From contig CAWJSI010000003.1 in the NCBI GenBank assembly GCA_963845485.1, positions 6,703-70,702 on the forward strand: a DNA stretch of 64,000 nucleotides, written 5' to 3'. The notes beneath the pieces are model-generated. The model was not told the origin of the DNA. It searched no databases and saw only the letters and a program-made list of their open reading frames with translations. The position numbers and the translations under genes were made by a program. The DNA comes from Bog-756 sp963845485 (GTDB taxonomy: Bacteria > Actinomycetota > Acidimicrobiia > Acidimicrobiales > RAAP-2). Positions 27,252 to 34,956 of the stretch are shown piece by piece; position 1 is the stretch's first letter, and the number at the start of each line of letters is the position of its first letter.

Positions 27252-28057
27252 TGGCCCGACGGGACCGGATCAGAAGGCACTGGAGGGCGACGGCGGTGGG
27301 AGCGGTCCTCCTCCTGTCGGCCGGGGCGGTGGCCACCACCCCCCTGACCGCCGGTGCCGCATCGGGGCCCGGGGTGACTCCGGCGCTGACCGCGGTCGTC
27401 CCCACCACCACGACCCCACCCCCCACCACGCCGACCACGGTGCCGGAGACCACGACGACCACCACGCCGCCGACGACCACCACCTCCACCACGACCACGG
27501 TGCCCCCGACCACCACCACCTCGTCGTCCACCACCACCACGACCACCGCTCCGCTGGTGGCCACCAACACCTCCTCCAAGACGCCGTGGGCCCTGATCAT
27601 CGTGATCGTGGTCCTGGTCATCGCCATCATCGGGCTGTTCGTGCTGCTGGCCGCCCGCCGCCGCCGGGGTGCCGAGGCCACCTGGCGTAAGGCCGTGGTT
27701 CCCGCCCTCTCCGATGCCCAGCTGGCCCGGGCCTCCCTGCTCTCCGACAACGCCGTCTCCGGGGACTCCGAAGTCCGCAGCGCGGTGTCCGTCCAGGTCG
27801 AACGGGCCGCAGTGGCCCTCGACCACACGGTGGCCACGGCCCCGGATCCCGAGGCCGGCCAGATGGCGGCCACCGCGGCGGGCGCACTCCGGGGCCTGGC
27901 CTTCGCCGTCGAGGCCGATCGCCTGCTCCGTCACGGGACCGCGGCACCCACCGGGATGCAGCTGGCCGAGGCCGACGAGGCCCGTCGGGCCCGGACCGGG
28001 GAGTTGTCCACGGCCCTCGCCCGGCTCGCCACCCGCGCCGCCCCGCCCCGGTCCTGA
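27251..28057 (+). CDS. Secreted or membrane protein with Thr/Pro-rich linker
   Basis: I do not recognise a family. 268 residues: Arg-rich N-terminus followed by a signal-peptide-like segment (AVGAVLLLSAGAVATTPLTAGA, split at about residues 14-36), a Thr/Pro/Ser linker of about 50 residues (roughly 52-103), a strongly hydrophobic transmembrane helix (about 113-135, ending in AARRRR) and a helical Ala-rich domain of about 130 residues expected in the cytoplasm. The arrangement suggests an exported low-complexity region anchored by one helix. Start overlaps the cupin stop (TGATG). Confidence 0.75.
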   Translation: MARRDRIRRHWRATAVGAVLLLSAGAVATTPLTAGAASGPGVTPALTAVVPTTTTPPPTTPTTVPETTTTTTPPTTTTSTTTTVPPTTTTSSSTTTTTTAPLVATNTSSKTPWALIIVIVVLVIAIIGLFVLLAARRRRGAEATWRKAVVPALSDAQLARASLLSDNAVSGDSEVRSAVSVQVERAAVALDHTVATAPDPEAGQMAATAAGALRGLAFAVEADRLLRHGTAAPTGMQLAEADEARRARTGELSTALARLATRAAPPRS

Positions 28058-28112
28058 AGGCCGGAGAGCCTTCCCGGAGCCGGCGCCCCGGGCTCGGGAG
28101 GGGTCCCGGCGG

Positions 28113-28118
28113 TAGGCT
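28113..28118 (+). promoter_or_regulatory. Putative -10 box for metF
   Basis: TAGGCT ends 9 bases before the metF ATG. The motif also occurs before moxR, divIVA and the UPF0182 gene. Confidence 0.4.
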
Positions 28119-28127
28119 GGTCCGGCC

Positions 28128-28990
28128 ATGACACGCATCGCCGATCTCCTGGCCAAGGGGAGGACCTACTCGTTCGAGTTCTTCCCGCCCAAGTCCGACG
28201 CCGAACAGGCCACGCTGGTCAAGACCCTCCGTGACCTCGAGCCTCTCGGCCCGTCGTTCGTCTCGGTGACCTACCGCGGCGGGGCCGAGTCGCGACAGCG
28301 CACGTTCGACCTCGTGACCGGGATGCTCCGGACCACCACCCTCGTACCCATGGCCCACCTCATCTGCGTGGCCCACACCCGGCTGGAGCTCGCCGAGATC
28401 CTCGTGGCCTACCGCGGCGCCGGCGTCGAGAACCTGATGGCCCTGGGCGGTGATCCCCCCACGGATCCCACCGATGGCCTGGGGGAGCTGCAGCACGCCT
28501 CCGAACTCGTGGAGCTGGCCCACGCTATCGGTGGGTTCTCGGTGGGTGTGGCCGCCCAACCGGGGGACACCCCCTCTCGACCGACCTCCGGACGGACCGG
28601 GACCACCTGGCCGGCAAGCTCTCGCTCGCCGACTTCGCCATCTCGCAGTTCTTCTTCGAGGCCTCGGAGTACACCGGGCTGCTGGCCGACCTGGCCGACC
28701 GGGGTGTCGACAAGCCGGTGCTGCCCGGGATCATGCCCGTGACCACCCTCTCGTCCATCCCGAGGATGGCCACGATGGGGGCGGCCGTGCCGGCCTGGAT
28801 GGTGGCCCGCCTCGAAGAGGCCGACCGCCGGGGTGGCAAAGAGGCCGTCCGCCACGAGGGCGTGGCTGTGGCTACCGAGCTCTGCGAGCAGCTGCTGGAT
28901 GCAGGCGTCCCCGGCCTGCACTTCTACACACTCAACCGATCCAACGCCACCCGGGAGATCTACTCCGCCCTGGGCCTGGCCGCGCCCTGA
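28128..28990 (+). pseudogene. metF: Methylenetetrahydrofolate reductase, frameshifted
   Basis: Makes 5-methyl-THF for methionine synthesis. The first frame (28128 to about 28560) reads YSFEFFPPKSDAEQ, FVSVTYRGGAESR and NLMALGGDPPTDP, then turns to nonsense. The frame shifted by one base (about 28562-28990) continues with HPLSTDLRTDRDHLAGKLSL, ADFAISQFFFEASEY, PVLPGIMPVTTLSS and GLHFYTLNRS. One missing base around the CAACCGGGGGAC tract (28557-28568) explains both; the expected reading is about VAAHPEGHPLS. Since the rest is fully conserved, a homopolymer sequencing error is likely. It converges with the dead ClpP gene. Confidence 0.88.
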
Positions 28991-29008
28991 CCGACACGTA
29001 GCGCTCGC

Positions 29009-29620
29009 TCAGCGCGGTCGGAAGCCGAGCGGTTGCTCCGGGAGCCGGCCGACGGGGGTGTCGGGGGTGGCCACCTGGTCGACCATGCCGTAGGCCACCG
29101 CCTCGTCGGCGGTGAGGAAGCGTCCGCCCGCCGCATCCTCGGCGACCTGCCCGGCCGTTTTTCCGCTGGCCGTGGCCAACCGGGTGCAGAACTTCGCCCA
29201 CCGGTCACCGTGCTCGACCGCCAGCCGCTCCAACTGCCGGGCGTCGCCGGCGAACTCGATCCTCGGCTCGGCCAGATGGATCCGTGCGTGCGGGGAGATG
29301 GTCCGTTGATGGCAGACGGCGAGGACGCCGACCGCGGAGCCGGCAGCCTGGCCCGTGCACCAGCCGCGGACCACTACACCGAGCAGGTCGATGATGTCCA
29401 TGAGGGCCAGTGCGGCCCCGGTGGGGCCGCCCGGGCTGTCGATCCGGAGCTCGATCGAACCGTCGCCGTCGGCGTCGAGAGTCATGAGCGTCGCCCCGAT
29501 GTCGTTGGCCACCAGGTCGTCGAGCGGGCCAACGAGACTCACCACCCGGCGTTCGAGGAGCCGGAGGCGCATCCACTCGTGGGGACCTATGGGGGCCGCT
29601 CCCCACCCGGGCACGCTCAC
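29009..29620 (-). CDS. ClpP-like pseudoprotease (ClpR-like) lacking the catalytic triad
   Basis: 203 residues with a clear ClpP fold: IELRIDSPGGPTGAALALMD, then GWCTGQAAGSAVG, PHARIHLAEPR and GGRFLTADEAVAYGMVDQV. Against active ClpP (GQAAS, ARIMIHQP, DRDRFLS) the Ser is Gly94, the His is Ala117 and the Asp is Gly166, so none of the triad remains. The handle helix region and terminal motif are kept, so it may still assemble into rings. GTG 29620 overlaps the stop of the upstream XRE gene, placing both in one operon. An intact clpP lies divergently 390 bases away. Mixed active/inactive ClpP rings are known in plastids and cyanobacteria (ClpR). Confidence 0.85.
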   Translation of the reverse strand: MSVPGWGAAPIGPHEWMRLRLLERRVVSLVGPLDDLVANDIGATLMTLDADGDGSIELRIDSPGGPTGAALALMDIIDLLGVVVRGWCTGQAAGSAVGVLAVCHQRTISPHARIHLAEPRIEFAGDARQLERLAVEHGDRWAKFCTRLATASGKTAGQVAEDAAGGRFLTADEAVAYGMVDQVATPDTPVGRLPEQPLGFRPR

Positions 29621-29892
29621 AGCGGGTCCCCCGGATCGGGTGCCTCGAGTGACCACTCGAGGCGCCGTCCCAGCGCGGTGGCGTAGCGGTCGACCGTAGA
29701 CATGAGCACGTCCGAGGAGCCCGTCTCGATCCTGGCCACCGCCGACTGGGAGGTTCCCATGCGGGCGGCCACCTGGGTCTGGGACAGGCCGAGGGCCCGC
29801 CGGCGCACGACGAGCTCGTCGCTCAGGGCCCGTCGTCGCTCGGACATCTCGCGGAAGCCCGGGAACACCGGTTGGTGGCGCCGCTCATCCAT
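29617..29892 (-). CDS. XRE-family helix-turn-helix regulator
   Basis: 91 residues. The HTH occupies about residues 26-80: ELVVRRRALGLSQTQVAARM, then GTSQSAVARIETGSSD, typical of Cro/C1-type regulators, with a short C-terminal extension. ATG 29892 is preceded on the minus strand by GGAGGAGG. It is the first gene of a two-gene unit with the ClpP-like pseudoprotease, and reads away from a perfect 50-bp palindrome, so autoregulation and control of the divergent clpP are likely. The target is inferred from position only. Confidence 0.85.
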   Translation of the reverse strand: MDERRHQPVFPGFREMSERRRALSDELVVRRRALGLSQTQVAARMGTSQSAVARIETGSSDVLMSTVDRYATALGRRLEWSLEAPDPGDPL

Positions 29893-29915
29893 CTGGTCCC
29901 ACCTCCTCCGTCCAC

Positions 29916-29965
29916 GATATCGCTTCCATGATATCTCATCAATGAGATATCATGGAAGCGATATC
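29916..29965. promoter_or_regulatory. Perfect 50-bp palindromic operator/promoter between xre and clpP
   Basis: Two 24-base arms (29916-29939 and 29942-29965) are exact reverse complements around a CA spacer. Each arm contains GATATC twice and a central TTCCATGATATC-type core. On the plus strand TTCCAT (29924-29929) and TATCAT (29948-29953) are 18 bases apart, and the same pair appears mirror-wise on the minus strand, so two overlapping divergent promoters are built into the palindrome. The block is strikingly AT-rich for this genome. The likely ligand is the adjacent XRE protein. Confidence 0.85.
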
Positions 29966-30007
29966 TCCGTCCGGGCAGTCCGGACGGGAACGAATAGGGA
30001 GGCTCCC

Positions 30008-30640
30008 ATGACCCAGGTTCACGCCCTCGTACCCACCGTCCTCGAGGAGTCGAGCCGCGGCGAGCGGGCCTTCGACATCTTCTCGCTGCTCCTCCGGGAG
30101 CGCATCGTCTTCCTGGGCCAGGAGGTCGACGACCAAGTGGCCAACCTGATCATCTCCCAGATGCTCTATCTCGAGGCGCAGGACCCCGAAAAGGACATCT
30201 CGCTCTACATCAACTCGCCGGGGGGCATGGCTTATGCCGGCATGGCCATCTACGACGTCATCCAGCACGTGCGGCCGGACGTGTCGACCATCTGCGTCGG
30301 CATGGGCATGTCGGCGGCGGCCATGGTGCTGTGCGGCGGCGCTCCGGGCAAGCGCCTGGCCCTCCCGAACGCGCGGATCATGATCCACCAGGGCAGCGCC
30401 GGCACCCGGGGTGCCCCGAGCGACATGGAGATCCAGCTACGCGAGGTCCTGGCCATCACCCGCCGCATGGCCGAGATCATCGCCCACCACAGCGGAAGGT
30501 CCGTCGACCAGGTGGCCACCGACATCGACCGCGACTACTTCATGACCCCCGAGGAGGCGATGGAGTACGGGTTGATCGACGGCATCGTAGAGCCCCGGCG
30601 CGGCCTGTCGGCACCGTTGCTGCTCGGGGCGGCCAGCTGA
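30008..30640 (+). CDS. clpP: ATP-dependent Clp protease proteolytic subunit
   Basis: 210 residues with an intact triad: Ser102 in CVGMGMSAAAM, His127 in ARIMIHQGS and Asp176 in DIDRDYFMTPEEA. The rest is standard ClpP (RIVFLGQEVDDQVANLI, LYINSPGGMAYAGMAIYD). It forms the proteolytic chamber fed by ClpX or ClpC-type unfoldases; none is encoded here. AGGGAGG at 29996-30002 precedes the ATG, and the predicted promoter lies in the palindrome, giving a leader of about 48 bases. This copy is set apart from any clpX neighbour and faces a dead paralogue, unlike the usual clpP1-clpP2-clpX arrangement. Confidence 0.95.
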   Translation: MTQVHALVPTVLEESSRGERAFDIFSLLLRERIVFLGQEVDDQVANLIISQMLYLEAQDPEKDISLYINSPGGMAYAGMAIYDVIQHVRPDVSTICVGMGMSAAAMVLCGGAPGKRLALPNARIMIHQGSAGTRGAPSDMEIQLREVLAITRRMAEIIAHHSGRSVDQVATDIDRDYFMTPEEAMEYGLIDGIVEPRRGLSAPLLLGAAS

Positions 30641-30642
30641 CC

Positions 30643-30663
30643 GTCCGGCCAGGTTCGCCGGAC
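30643..30663 (+). terminator. Hairpin after clpP, possible terminator
   Basis: GTCCGGC (30643-30649) and GCCGGAC (30657-30663) form a perfect 7-bp stem two bases after the clpP stop. A competing hairpin, GGTTCG/CGAACC, overlaps it. There is no T-run, so termination is uncertain. Confidence 0.4.
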
Positions 30664-30678
30664 TCGAACCGGGCCGAT

Positions 30679-30684
30679 TAGCCT
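30679..30684 (+). promoter_or_regulatory. Putative -10 box for mdh
   Basis: TAGCCT ends 7 bases before the mdh ATG, and no Shine-Dalgarno sequence is visible. Confidence 0.5.
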
Positions 30685-30691
30685 CGGCGAC

Positions 30692-31684
30692 ATGGCAGCC
30701 AAACCTCCCGTCCACGTCACCGTCACCGGGGCCGCCGGCCAGATCGGTTACGCCCTCTTGTTCCGCATCGCCTCGGGTCAGCTCCTCGGCGCCGACCAGC
30801 CGGTGGTGCTCCGCCTGCTCGAGATCGAGCCGGGGATGAAGGCCCTCGAGGGTGTGGTCATGGAGATCGACGACTGTGCCTTCCCGCTGGTCAGCGACAT
30901 CGTGACCACCACCGACCTCGACACCGCCTTCGACGGCACCTCGTGGGCCCTTCTGGTCGGTTCGATCCCCCGCAAGGCGGGCATGGAGCGTGGTGACCTG
31001 CTCACCATCAACGGTGGGATCTTCGGACCCCAGGGTCGGGCCATCGCGGCCAACGCCGCCTCCGACGTGCGGGTGCTCGTGGTCGGCAATCCGTGCAACA
31101 CCAACTGTCTGATCGCGCGGTCCAGTGCGCCCGAGGTGCCGAGCGACCGCTGGTTCGCCATGACCCGGCTCGACGAGAACCGGGCCAAGAGCCAGCTGGC
31201 CCAGAAGGCCGGGGTGGCCGTGTCCACGGTCACGAACGTGGCGATCTGGGGCAACCACTCGGCCACCCAGTTCCCCGACTACGCCAACGCCCTCATCGGG
31301 GGCAAGCCCGCCCCCGAGGTCATCGAGGACACCGCCTGGCTCCAGGGCGACTTCCTCACCACGGTCCAGAAGCGGGGAGCGGCCGTCATCGACGCCCGCG
31401 GCCTCTCCTCGGCGGCCTCGGCGGCCAACGCGGCCGTCGACTCGGTCAACAGCATCCGCACCGCCACCCCGGGCGACGACGTGACCTCCCTCGCCGTGGT
31501 GTCGAACGGCGAGTACGGCATACCCGAGGGACTCCAGTTCGGCTTCCCGGTCCGGACCAACGGCTCGGGCGGGTGGACCGTGGTCGAGGGGCTGGCCCAC
31601 GACGAGTTCGCCACCGACCGGATCCGGATCACGACCGAGGAGCTGGAGGCCGAGCGGGCCGACGTGGCCGACCTGCTTCCCTGA
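30692..31684 (+). CDS. mdh: Malate dehydrogenase
   Basis: NAD-dependent TCA-cycle enzyme, 330 residues. The dinucleotide loop is VTVTGAAGQIGYALLFRIASG. Substrate-binding and catalytic segments are SIPRKAGMERGDLL, VVGNPCNTNCLIA, TRLDENRAKSQLA and WGNHSATQFPDY with the catalytic His. This is the cytosolic-type (MDH type 2) form usual in actinobacteria. TAGCCT lies just upstream, suggesting its own leaderless transcript separate from clpP. Confidence 0.95.
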   Translation: MAAKPPVHVTVTGAAGQIGYALLFRIASGQLLGADQPVVLRLLEIEPGMKALEGVVMEIDDCAFPLVSDIVTTTDLDTAFDGTSWALLVGSIPRKAGMERGDLLTINGGIFGPQGRAIAANAASDVRVLVVGNPCNTNCLIARSSAPEVPSDRWFAMTRLDENRAKSQLAQKAGVAVSTVTNVAIWGNHSATQFPDYANALIGGKPAPEVIEDTAWLQGDFLTTVQKRGAAVIDARGLSSAASAANAAVDSVNSIRTATPGDDVTSLAVVSNGEYGIPEGLQFGFPVRTNGSGGWTVVEGLAHDEFATDRIRITTEELEAERADVADLLP

Positions 31685-31720
31685 GGGCACGAACCTGGTT
31701 GCGCCGGGGACGAGCGGGCG

Positions 31721-31726
31721 TAGCCT
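31721..31726 (+). promoter_or_regulatory. Putative promoter -10 box for the DUF2277 gene
   Basis: TAGCCT ends 6 bases before the ATG. A TTGCGC at 31699-31704 lies 16 bases upstream, the best -35 candidate among the leaderless-type starts in this window. Confidence 0.5.
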
Positions 31727-31732
31727 GGTGAC

Positions 31733-31990
31733 ATGTGCCGGAACATCACCACCCTCCGCGGCCTCGAGCCCCCGCCCACCGACGTAGAGGTCGAAGCCGC
31801 CGCCCGCCAGTACGTGCGCAAGGTCAGCGGCGTCCAATCGACGTCAGCGGCCACCGAGGAGGCGTTCGAACGGGCCGTCGCCGTGGTGGCCGAGGCCACC
31901 ACGGTCCTACTGGCTGAGCTGCCGGCCCGCCGACAGCCCCCGCCGACCCTGCCACCCCTCCGCCGAAAGGCCGCTGCCGCTACAGGCTGA
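31733..31990 (+). CDS. DUF2277 family protein
   Basis: 85 residues starting MCRNITTLRGLEPPPTDVEV, the hallmark of DUF2277, a small family of unknown function found in many bacteria. The middle, AARQYVRKVSGVQSTSA, and EEAFERAVAVVAEATTVLLAEL are also conserved-looking helices. Its 3' end overlaps the convergent desaturase gene by 11 bases. Confidence 0.85.
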   Translation: MCRNITTLRGLEPPPTDVEVEAAARQYVRKVSGVQSTSAATEEAFERAVAVVAEATTVLLAELPARRQPPPTLPPLRRKAAAATG

Positions 31991-32927
31991 CCGGCGTGGG
32001 TGCCGCGGGCCAGCGGACCGCCCTCGCCCATCCCAGCTGTTCGAAGCGGCGGATGAGCCAGGCCGACGGGTCGATCATGCCGGGCCGGGCCCCGTGACGG
32101 GCCCACGATGGGTGGGCGTGATGGATGTTGTGCCAACTGTCCCCGAGCGACACCACGGCCAGCACCCAGAGGTTCGAGCTGCGGTCCTTGGTCGCTTCGG
32201 GACGCCGGCCGAAGGTGTGGCAGAGCGAGTTCACCCCCCAGGTGACATGGTGCAGGACGGCCATGCGGACGAGGCCTGCCCAGAGGAGGGCGGTGAGGGC
32301 GCCGGCCAGGGTCCCTGACAGGACGTACCCGATGCCGAGGGGGATAGCGAGCGATGCCGACGCCCATAGGGGGAAGAGCCGGTCGATCCGCTGGATGTCC
32401 CGGTCCTTCAACATGTCCGGGGCGTAGCGGCTGGCCAACGAGGCGTCGGACACGAAGAGCCATCCGACATGGGCGAAGGCCAGTCCCCGCAGCAGGGCAC
32501 CCCCGCGGTCCCCGTAGCGGTGGGGCGAGTGGGGATCCCCGGGCTGGTCGCTGTACATGTGGTGGCGTCGGTGGGTGGCCACCCAACTGGTCAGTGAGCC
32601 TTCGACGGCCATGGATCCCATGATGGCCAGGGCGATCTTGAGGGCCCGGTTGGGTCCGAAGGCCCGGTGGGTGAACAGCCGATGGAACCCGACGGTGATG
32701 CCGAATCCGGTGATCAGGTAGAAGACGAGCCCGATGACCAGGTCCGAGAGATGCACGGCATGGCCCCACAGGACCGGGATGATGACGGCCAGCGCCACCA
32801 CGGGGCTGGCCACGATGGCCACCGTGATCAACTTCTGACTGGCGTGTACAACCGGTTGCTCGTGGTCCCCCAGGTGGCAGGGGTCGGCCGCCGTCATGGG
32901 CTCAAGGTCGATGAGCAGGGACTTCAC
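31980..32927 (-). CDS. Acyl-CoA desaturase (stearoyl-CoA Delta-9 type)
   Basis: Membrane di-iron fatty-acid desaturase. The three His boxes are FHRLFTH, HRRHH and HNIHH, in the order and spacing of the Delta-9 acyl-CoA family, with two pairs of hydrophobic segments between them. It introduces a double bond into membrane acyl chains and probably helps control fluidity. I chose GTG 32927 because the minus strand shows GGGAGGT a few bases upstream; the in-frame ATG at 32963 would add 12 residues. Confidence 0.92.
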   Translation of the reverse strand: MKSLLIDLEPMTAADPCHLGDHEQPVVHASQKLITVAIVASPVVALAVIIPVLWGHAVHLSDLVIGLVFYLITGFGITVGFHRLFTHRAFGPNRALKIALAIMGSMAVEGSLTSWVATHRRHHMYSDQPGDPHSPHRYGDRGGALLRGLAFAHVGWLFVSDASLASRYAPDMLKDRDIQRIDRLFPLWASASLAIPLGIGYVLSGTLAGALTALLWAGLVRMAVLHHVTWGVNSLCHTFGRRPEATKDRSSNLWVLAVVSLGDSWHNIHHAHPSWARHGARPGMIDPSAWLIRRFEQLGWARAVRWPAAPTPVSL

Positions 32928-33106
32928 GGAACCTCCCGGGTCGGATTGGGGCGCTGGATGCACCGCCTTACCCGATGTCCTCAGGGGGTCACGTGATCAC
33001 CAGCGACCCTACTCGGCTGGGGTGCGACCGGGGTGGCGCCCCCCAGGCCAGCTCGCCGTCAGGGCACGGGGAGATGGTGGTGCGCCGGACATGCCAAGAT
33101 TCCGCC

Positions 33107-34072
33107 GTGCTGGCCAACCGCGTGACCGGGCTCCTCGGGGTGGAGATCCCCATCGTCCAGGCGCCGATGGGATGGATCGCCCGCTCCGCCCTGGCCTCGG
33201 CCGTCTCCAACGCCGGGGCCATGGGGATCATCGAGACGTCGTCGGGTGAGCTCGATGTCGTGCGACGTGAGATCGCCAAAATGAAGGACCTCACCGACCG
33301 ACCCTTCGGAGTCAACATCGCCCAGGCCTTCGTCTCGGACCCGACGGTCATCGTCCAGTTCGTCATCGACCAAGGCGTCAAGTTCGTCACGACCTCGGCG
33401 GGCAGCCCGACCCGCTATACCTCAGAGCTGAAGGACGCCGGTCTGACCGTCTTCCATGTGGTGCCGACACTGCGAGCAGCGGAGAAAGCGGTGGTGGCCG
33501 GCGTCGACGGCCTGATCGTCGAGGGTGGGGAGGGCGGCGGTTTCAAGAATCCGCGTCCGGTCTCCTCGATGGTCCTCCTGCCTTCGGTGACCAAGGCGTT
33601 CGACCTCCCGGTCATCGCCGCCGGCGGCTTCCTCGACGGACGGACCATGGCCGCGGCCCTGGCCCTCGGGGCCGAAGGCGTCCAACTGGGCACGGCGATG
33701 GTCTCTTCGGTGGAGTCGCCCGTCCACGCCAACTGGAAGCAGGCCATCATCGACGCGGCCGAGACCGACACCGTCTTTTTGAACAGCCATTCCTCGCCGG
33801 GACTGCGGGCGCTGCGCACCGCCCACACCGAACGGCTGGAGTTCGACCACGAGCACAACGCCATGGCCTCGTTCGGTACCGTCGAGGACGTCTATTTCGG
33901 CGGCGACCTGTCGTCGGGCATCGCCCTCGGCGGCCAGGTGGCCGGGCGAATCGACGCCAGTCGCCCGGTGGCCGAGATCATCGGTTCGTGTCTGGCGGAG
34001 TGCGAAGCGACCCTGGCCCTCCTGGCCCGTCAGTACGTCACCCCGACGCCCCCGGGCGGAACCGCCGGCTGA
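33107..34072 (+). CDS. Nitronate monooxygenase family protein
   Basis: FMN-binding TIM-barrel protein of the NMO/2-nitropropane dioxygenase family, 321 residues. Motifs are EIPIVQAPMGWIA near the N-terminus, PFGVNIAQAFV, GLIVEGGEGGGFKN (phosphate binding) and PVIAAGGFLDGRTMAAALALGAEGVQLGTAMV. It resembles the actinobacterial class that oxidises nitronates such as propionate 3-nitronate, or enoyl reductase FabK-type relatives; function is not settled. GTG 33107 gives the conserved start. CAAGAT lies 6 bases upstream, a weak match to the leaderless pattern. Confidence 0.88.
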   Translation: MLANRVTGLLGVEIPIVQAPMGWIARSALASAVSNAGAMGIIETSSGELDVVRREIAKMKDLTDRPFGVNIAQAFVSDPTVIVQFVIDQGVKFVTTSAGSPTRYTSELKDAGLTVFHVVPTLRAAEKAVVAGVDGLIVEGGEGGGFKNPRPVSSMVLLPSVTKAFDLPVIAAGGFLDGRTMAAALALGAEGVQLGTAMVSSVESPVHANWKQAIIDAAETDTVFLNSHSSPGLRALRTAHTERLEFDHEHNAMASFGTVEDVYFGGDLSSGIALGGQVAGRIDASRPVAEIIGSCLAECEATLALLARQYVTPTPPGGTAG

Positions 34073-34076
34073 CCGC

Positions 34077-34796
34077 GTGGCGGACTACGACCTCTTCGCG
34101 CGGTTCTACGACGCCGCCATGGACGATCCGCGTCCGAGAGGCGCCCGGGTCCTCGCCAGTATCGACCGCTATCTGCCCCAGGCCTCGTCGGTGCTGGAAC
34201 TGGGCTGCGGGACCGGGTCGATCCTGGCCCAGCTGACGGGATTCCCGGCGTTGACCGGCATGGACCGCTCGCCCGAGATGCTGGCCGTGGCCAGCGAGAA
34301 GGTCCCGTCGGCCCGGCTCCTCCTCGGTGACATCGGGGACTTCTGGCTCGGGGAGCGGTTCGACGTCGTGGCGTGTGTCTTCGACACGCTCAACCACCTG
34401 CTCACCTTCGAGGCCTGGCAGGCGATGTTCGACGCGGTCTACGACCACCTGGTCGAGGACGGTCTGTTCATCTTCGACGTGAACACGGTGGGGGAGCTCC
34501 GGCGACTGGGCGAGGAGCCGCCGTGGGTCTACGAGTTCGACGAGCACGTGCTCATCATGGACGTGGGGCTGGGGGACGACGGGCTCTCGGACTGGGACAT
34601 CAGGATCTTCGAGCATCTGGGCGGGCAGCGCTACGAACTCCATCACGAGCAGATCGGTGAGCTCGGGGTCAGCCTCCTCCGGATCACGTCGGCCCTCGAG
34701 GCGAAGTTCACGCTGCTCGAAGCGAGCAGCGACAGTGGTGAGCCACCCACCGACAGCTCCGTGAAGGCCTACTTCACGTTCCGTCGCACCGGGTAG
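34077..34796 (+). CDS. SAM-dependent methyltransferase (class I)
   Basis: 239 residues. Motif I, VLELGCGTGSILAQL, binds S-adenosylmethionine. The acidic residue at the end of strand 2 is in LTGMDRSPEML, and motif II-like DVVACVFDTLNHL follows. The N-terminal YDLFARFYDAAMDD fits the Methyltransf_11/25 group. The substrate is unknown. GTG 34077 begins four bases after the NMO stop, so the two are probably cotranscribed. Confidence 0.85.
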   Translation: MADYDLFARFYDAAMDDPRPRGARVLASIDRYLPQASSVLELGCGTGSILAQLTGFPALTGMDRSPEMLAVASEKVPSARLLLGDIGDFWLGERFDVVACVFDTLNHLLTFEAWQAMFDAVYDHLVEDGLFIFDVNTVGELRRLGEEPPWVYEFDEHVLIMDVGLGDDGLSDWDIRIFEHLGGQRYELHHEQIGELGVSLLRITSALEAKFTLLEASSDSGEPPTDSSVKAYFTFRRTG

Positions 34797-34956
34797 GGGT
34801 CCCTTCCTCACTGGTGGGTCCATCACTCCGAAGCAGCAGACCAGGAGTCGGACGGGTATTCCGGCACCCGGCCACCTCGGCCGGTACCGTGTGGCGCAGC
34901 ATCGCCCGACCGATCTCCGGCACAACCCGGAGCGGGCCCGACGAGGAGGTTGCCCC

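Noticed and set aside
27410..27560. ACC/ACG triplet-rich run as a CRISPR or structural repeat
   Set aside because: It encodes the Thr/Pro linker of the membrane protein; there are no regular repeats and spacers.
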